From assembly GCA_934277865.1 (NCBI GenBank), contig CAKQVW010000099.1:1-9242 (forward strand): 9,242 bases of DNA. Direction: 5' to 3'. The notes below the pieces were generated by a model. The model was not told the origin of the DNA, did not search any database, and was given only the letters and a program-made list of their open reading frames with translations. Positions within the stretch are counted from its first letter, which is position 1. Each line of letters begins with the position of its first letter. This DNA comes from an uncultured Pseudobdellovibrionaceae bacterium (GTDB lineage: Bacteria > Bdellovibrionota > Bdellovibrionia > Bdellovibrionales > JAMPXM01). The position numbers and the translations under genes were made by a program. Below are positions 7,724-9,242 of this stretch, piece after piece.

Positions 7724-7749
7724 GAGTTCTTATCGGAATTCCCTAGCTA

Positions 7750-7787
7750 AAATTGAAAGACCAGGCCCCTTTGCGGGAAGCCTGGTC
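7750..7787 (-). terminator. Strong rho-independent terminator after the 237-aa gene
   Basis: Read on the minus strand, GACCAGGC (7787-7780) pairs with GCCTGGTC (7766-7759). Beyond a two-base bulge, CCC/GGG adds three pairs around a GCAAA loop, giving 11 pairs in total. The downstream tract is TTTCAATTTT. It lies 35-63 bp past the stop of the upstream gene and 36 bp before the RDD gene start, so it separates the two transcription units or limits readthrough. Confidence 0.75.
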
Positions 7788-7798
7788 CTACGTCGCAA

Positions 7799-7815
7799 TG
7801 GTCTTTCTTAAGACC
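7799..7815 (-). promoter_or_regulatory. Second small hairpin, with an arm able to pair with the terminator
   Basis: GGTCTT (7800-7805) and AAGACC (7810-7815) form a perfect 6-bp stem with a 4-base loop just past the stop codon at 7822. The nine bases 7799-7807 (TGGTCTTTC) are also exactly complementary to 7755-7763, which hold the 3' foot of the terminator. On the minus-strand RNA the order is 1:2 hairpin, 3:4 terminator and alternative 2:4 pairing, as in attenuators. The pairings are visible; regulatory use is inference. Confidence 0.4.
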
Positions 7816-7821
7816 CGCTGA

Positions 7822-8535
7822 CTACTTAGCGGCAGCCGTTGTAGGCACGACCTTGAAGCCCAATAAACGGCCCTCATGATCCAGCTGAACATCGACCTTC
7901 GCGACAGGCATCGAGAAGCCGTTTACCAAATGGTACGACTGATGCTGACCGTTGTCGGTCTCCTCGCTCTTTACTCGAACGCTCTTTTCGAAGTTCACCG
8001 GCATCCACTCGCGATTTTTTTCCATGAAAGAGGCCGTAAATTGGATCGGATTCTGCTGACCAGATTCGGCGATCTGAATCTCAGAGACTTTCTGAGCTTC
8101 GTCCATACGCACGGCGTACTTACCTTCTAAAGTTTCGATCGTGAACTTTTCCAAAGCCGATGGCTTGCGGCCGACAGCCGTGATTTCGCTAAGAGTTTTA
8201 CCTGCCATCTGTTTCACAAGCTCGTCTTCGCTCACCGAAGTCCCCGTCGGAACCGAGGCAATGCCGCGCGAAGGTCGGATCACTTCCGACGTTCCGCTCG
8301 AAGCCAGTTCACGCGACTGAATGACTTCTGGATCATGAAGAAGTTTGGAATTCGCCAATGTGACGACCGTTAGAATCGACAGCAGAGAAACTGGAATCGC
8401 GACTTTCGCTTGCTCGAGATCGAGGCGAACTTTTAGCGATTTCAACTTATCCATTGGATTGCGGTTCGGCAAACGCTCGGAAATGTCGATCACCTTACGT
8501 GGACCATTACCGTCGTTTTGATTATTAGATGTCAT
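7822..8535 (-). CDS. Unrecognised single-pass membrane-anchored protein
   Basis: I do not recognise this 237-aa protein. It has a polar, Asn-rich and then basic cytoplasmic N-terminus (1-44), one hydrophobic helix (about 46-62), a Ser/Thr/Pro linker (about 75-105) and a C-terminal globular part (about 105-233), probably periplasmic. The last 25 residues (VAKVDVQLDHEGRLLGFKVVP) resemble the strand-turn-strand of PepSY-like domains, which is a weak impression only. No signal-peptidase site is obvious, so it should stay anchored. The start is fixed at 8535 by GGAGGAGGG (8540-8548). In-frame ATGs at 8553 and 8550 lie in the proposed -10 box and have no ribosome-binding site. The gene has its own candidate promoter and terminator, which suggests an independent, well-translated single-gene unit between the S41 peptidase and the RDD operon. 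Confidence 0.78.
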   Translation of the reverse strand: MTSNNQNDGNGPRKVIDISERLPNRNPMDKLKSLKVRLDLEQAKVAIPVSLLSILTVVTLANSKLLHDPEVIQSRELASSGTSEVIRPSRGIASVPTGTSVSEDELVKQMAGKTLSEITAVGRKPSALEKFTIETLEGKYAVRMDEAQKVSEIQIAESGQQNPIQFTASFMEKNREWMPVNFEKSVRVKSEETDNGQHQSYHLVNGFSMPVAKVDVQLDHEGRLLGFKVVPTTAAAK

Positions 8536-8539
8536 CGAA

Positions 8540-8548
8540 CCCTCCTCC
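8540..8548 (-). promoter_or_regulatory. Very strong Shine-Dalgarno sequence that decides the start at 8535
   Basis: GGAGGAGGG on the minus strand ends 4 bases before ATG 8535, placing a GGAGG core within normal spacing. It is the strongest ribosome-binding site in the window and argues against the in-frame ATGs at 8553 and 8550. Confidence 0.75.
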
Positions 8549-8551
8549 ATC

Positions 8552-8560
8552 ATTGTACCA
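8552..8560 (-). promoter_or_regulatory. Candidate extended -10 promoter
   Basis: The minus strand reads TGGTACAAT, an extended -10 (TGn plus TACAAT, five of six matches to TATAAT). No good -35 lies at 16-18 bp. Transcription from it would start near 8545 and give an unusually short leader of about 10-12 nt that begins in or next to the ribosome-binding site. The -10 is visible; promoter activity is inference. Confidence 0.35.
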
Positions 8561-8579
8561 CTCGCAAGCTAACGAGCGG
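8558..8579. repeat. Inverted repeat next to the candidate promoter
   Basis: CCACTCG (8558-8564) and CGAGCGG (8573-8579) are inverted arms with one mismatch around an 8-bp spacer. The repeat covers the -12 to -35 region of the candidate promoter, where an operator could sit. It could instead be an RNA hairpin ending S41 readthrough, but no T run follows. Confidence 0.35.
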
Positions 8580-8721
8580 CCTCACACACACAAGCCAGTG
8601 CAACCGATGTTCCGAGATGAGCCACTTGGTCTCTCGTTTAATTCGTCCCTAGCCTGTGCCAGTGACGCTCAAATCGCGATGCGCTTTTTTGCTCGACAGC
8701 TGAACAGGAGATCGACACCAG

Positions 8722-8738
8722 CGTCTCACTTTGAGACG
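8722..8738 (-). other. Hairpin across the S41 stop codon
   Basis: CGTCTC (8722-8727) and GAGACG (8733-8738) form a perfect 6-bp stem with a 5-base loop that includes part of the stop codon (8726-8728). No T run follows on the minus strand, so it is not a standard terminator; it could protect the mRNA 3' end. The rest of the gap 8580-8721 shows only a (CA)5 run at 8583-8592 and nothing else I can support. Confidence 0.3.
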
Positions 8739-9241
8739 ATTCGAAGCGTTCTTGTCGCTTCAAGTATCCAAGGATCTTTGGGTGATCTCCACGCCTTCAA
8801 ACTGTCCGTCAGTATCTGATCGGGAGAAACTCCGAGACGCTCAAGCTCCTGGCCCTTTGCCGAGCGGTAGAGTGCGACAGGTATGGAGACTGTATAATCC
8901 GGACTAAGTGCCTGGATCTGAAACCACCTTGCCATCACGACGTGGCCCGCGGTTCGCCACCCCATCACATAAGAAAGTGGTCGTTCTTTGATGGCCTGAG
9001 CAAAGATCTCGGAAACCGAGGCCGTATGCTGGTCCACCACAACCACCACCGGCCCTTTAAAGCAGGCGGGTTGTGCAAAGGGTTTAAGTTCGATGGCGTT
9101 GTACTTTTCCAAAATCTCCAACTGAGGCTCGGCCGCGACATCATTGCGCATGACCATCGCGCTTTCGGCACTTTCATTACCAGCGGCCTCAGACGGAGGA
9201 CTATCGCGATACAACCAACCGATCGGCTCGCGCCCGCAACT
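8726..9241 (-). CDS. S41 family peptidase (C-terminal processing protease-like), C-terminal part; 5' end outside window
   Basis: About 171 codons are visible and the frame is open to the window edge. A TTG at 9214 is not a credible start, because coding continues upstream (SCGREPIGWLY). S41 enzymes are serine endopeptidases that trim or degrade envelope proteins. The family core is clear: GPVVVVVDQHTASVSEIFAQA with the nucleophile Ser66 (counted from 9214) in TASVSE, then GWRTAGHVV, then the IPVALYRSAKGQELERLGVSPD block typical of the C-terminal S41 lobe. The position of the catalytic Lys of the CtpA/Prc type (25 residues after the Ser) is His91. The RTAG-x form is seen in S41 subgroups that do not use the Ser-Lys dyad, so this is more likely a subgroup trait than inactivation. 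The PDZ domain and N-terminal signal, if any, are outside the window. Confidence 0.8.
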   Translation of the reverse strand, partial: SCGREPIGWLYRDSPPSEAAGNESAESAMVMRNDVAAEPQLEILEKYNAIELKPFAQPACFKGPVVVVVDQHTASVSEIFAQAIKERPLSYVMGWRTAGHVVMARWFQIQALSPDYTVSIPVALYRSAKGQELERLGVSPDQILTDSLKAWRSPKDPWILEATRTLRIVSK

Positions 9242-9242
9242 C

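Noticed and set aside
8583..8592. (CA)5 run in the intergenic gap
   Set aside because: Too short for a phase-variable tract and not placed between promoter elements.
8666..8690. Plus-strand TTTTTT after a GC-rich stretch, resembling a terminator
   Set aside because: No stable stem precedes the T run and no plus-strand gene ends here.
8965..9177. 70-codon minus-strand frame overlapping the S41 gene
   Set aside because: It is a shifted frame of the same strand; the S41 frame carries the conserved TASVSE and GVSPD motifs.

Overview
The window looks like chromosomal DNA of a Gram-negative bacterium, most probably a member of the Bdellovibrionota or a related deltaproteobacterial lineage. The reasons are a PutA-type P5C dehydrogenase of the fused kind, a secreted RCC1-repeat protein whose signal segment ends in a Tyr-Gln-Asn-Cys motif (a 'QNC' ending I associate from memory with Bdellovibrio exported proteins), a rhomboid protease with a long first loop, and moderate GC content. 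This assignment is inference; there is no rRNA or marker gene in the window. I saw no tRNA, CRISPR array, insertion sequence or phage gene.

Left side, plus strand (1-3336): the 3' part of a proline-catabolism gene (L-glutamate gamma-semialdehyde dehydrogenase, probably the C-terminal half of bifunctional PutA). It is followed almost without a gap by a bacterial GH3-family gene, an ANL-superfamily acyl-adenylating / acyl-amino-acid ligase-like enzyme. A textbook intrinsic-terminator hairpin with a six-T run lies inside the first part of the GH3 reading frame (1719-1742), which is unexpected.

Middle, minus strand (7723 down to 3343): three genes with overlapping ends, almost certainly one transcript. 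They run RDD membrane domain fused to a 500-residue helical Cys-containing domain (718 aa), then a rhomboid intramembrane serine protease with intact Ser/His and a large extra loop (336 aa), then a secreted, probably lipid-anchored, RCC1-like beta-propeller with a regular C-x9-C pair per blade (408 aa). This compact envelope module (multispanning protein, intramembrane protease, propeller) is the best candidate here for an undescribed system, though no function can be read directly from it. The module and the GH3 gene converge with only 6 bp between stop codons.

Right side, minus strand (9242 down to 7750): the C-terminal part of an S41 peptidase running off the window edge, a ~190 bp gap carrying a candidate promoter and inverted repeat, and a single-gene unit for an unrecognised 237-aa membrane-anchored protein with a very strong ribosome-binding site. 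After it come two consecutive hairpins. The second is a strong intrinsic terminator, and its 3' arm can alternatively pair with the arm of the first, giving an attenuator-like layout just ahead of the RDD-rhomboid-RCC1 operon.
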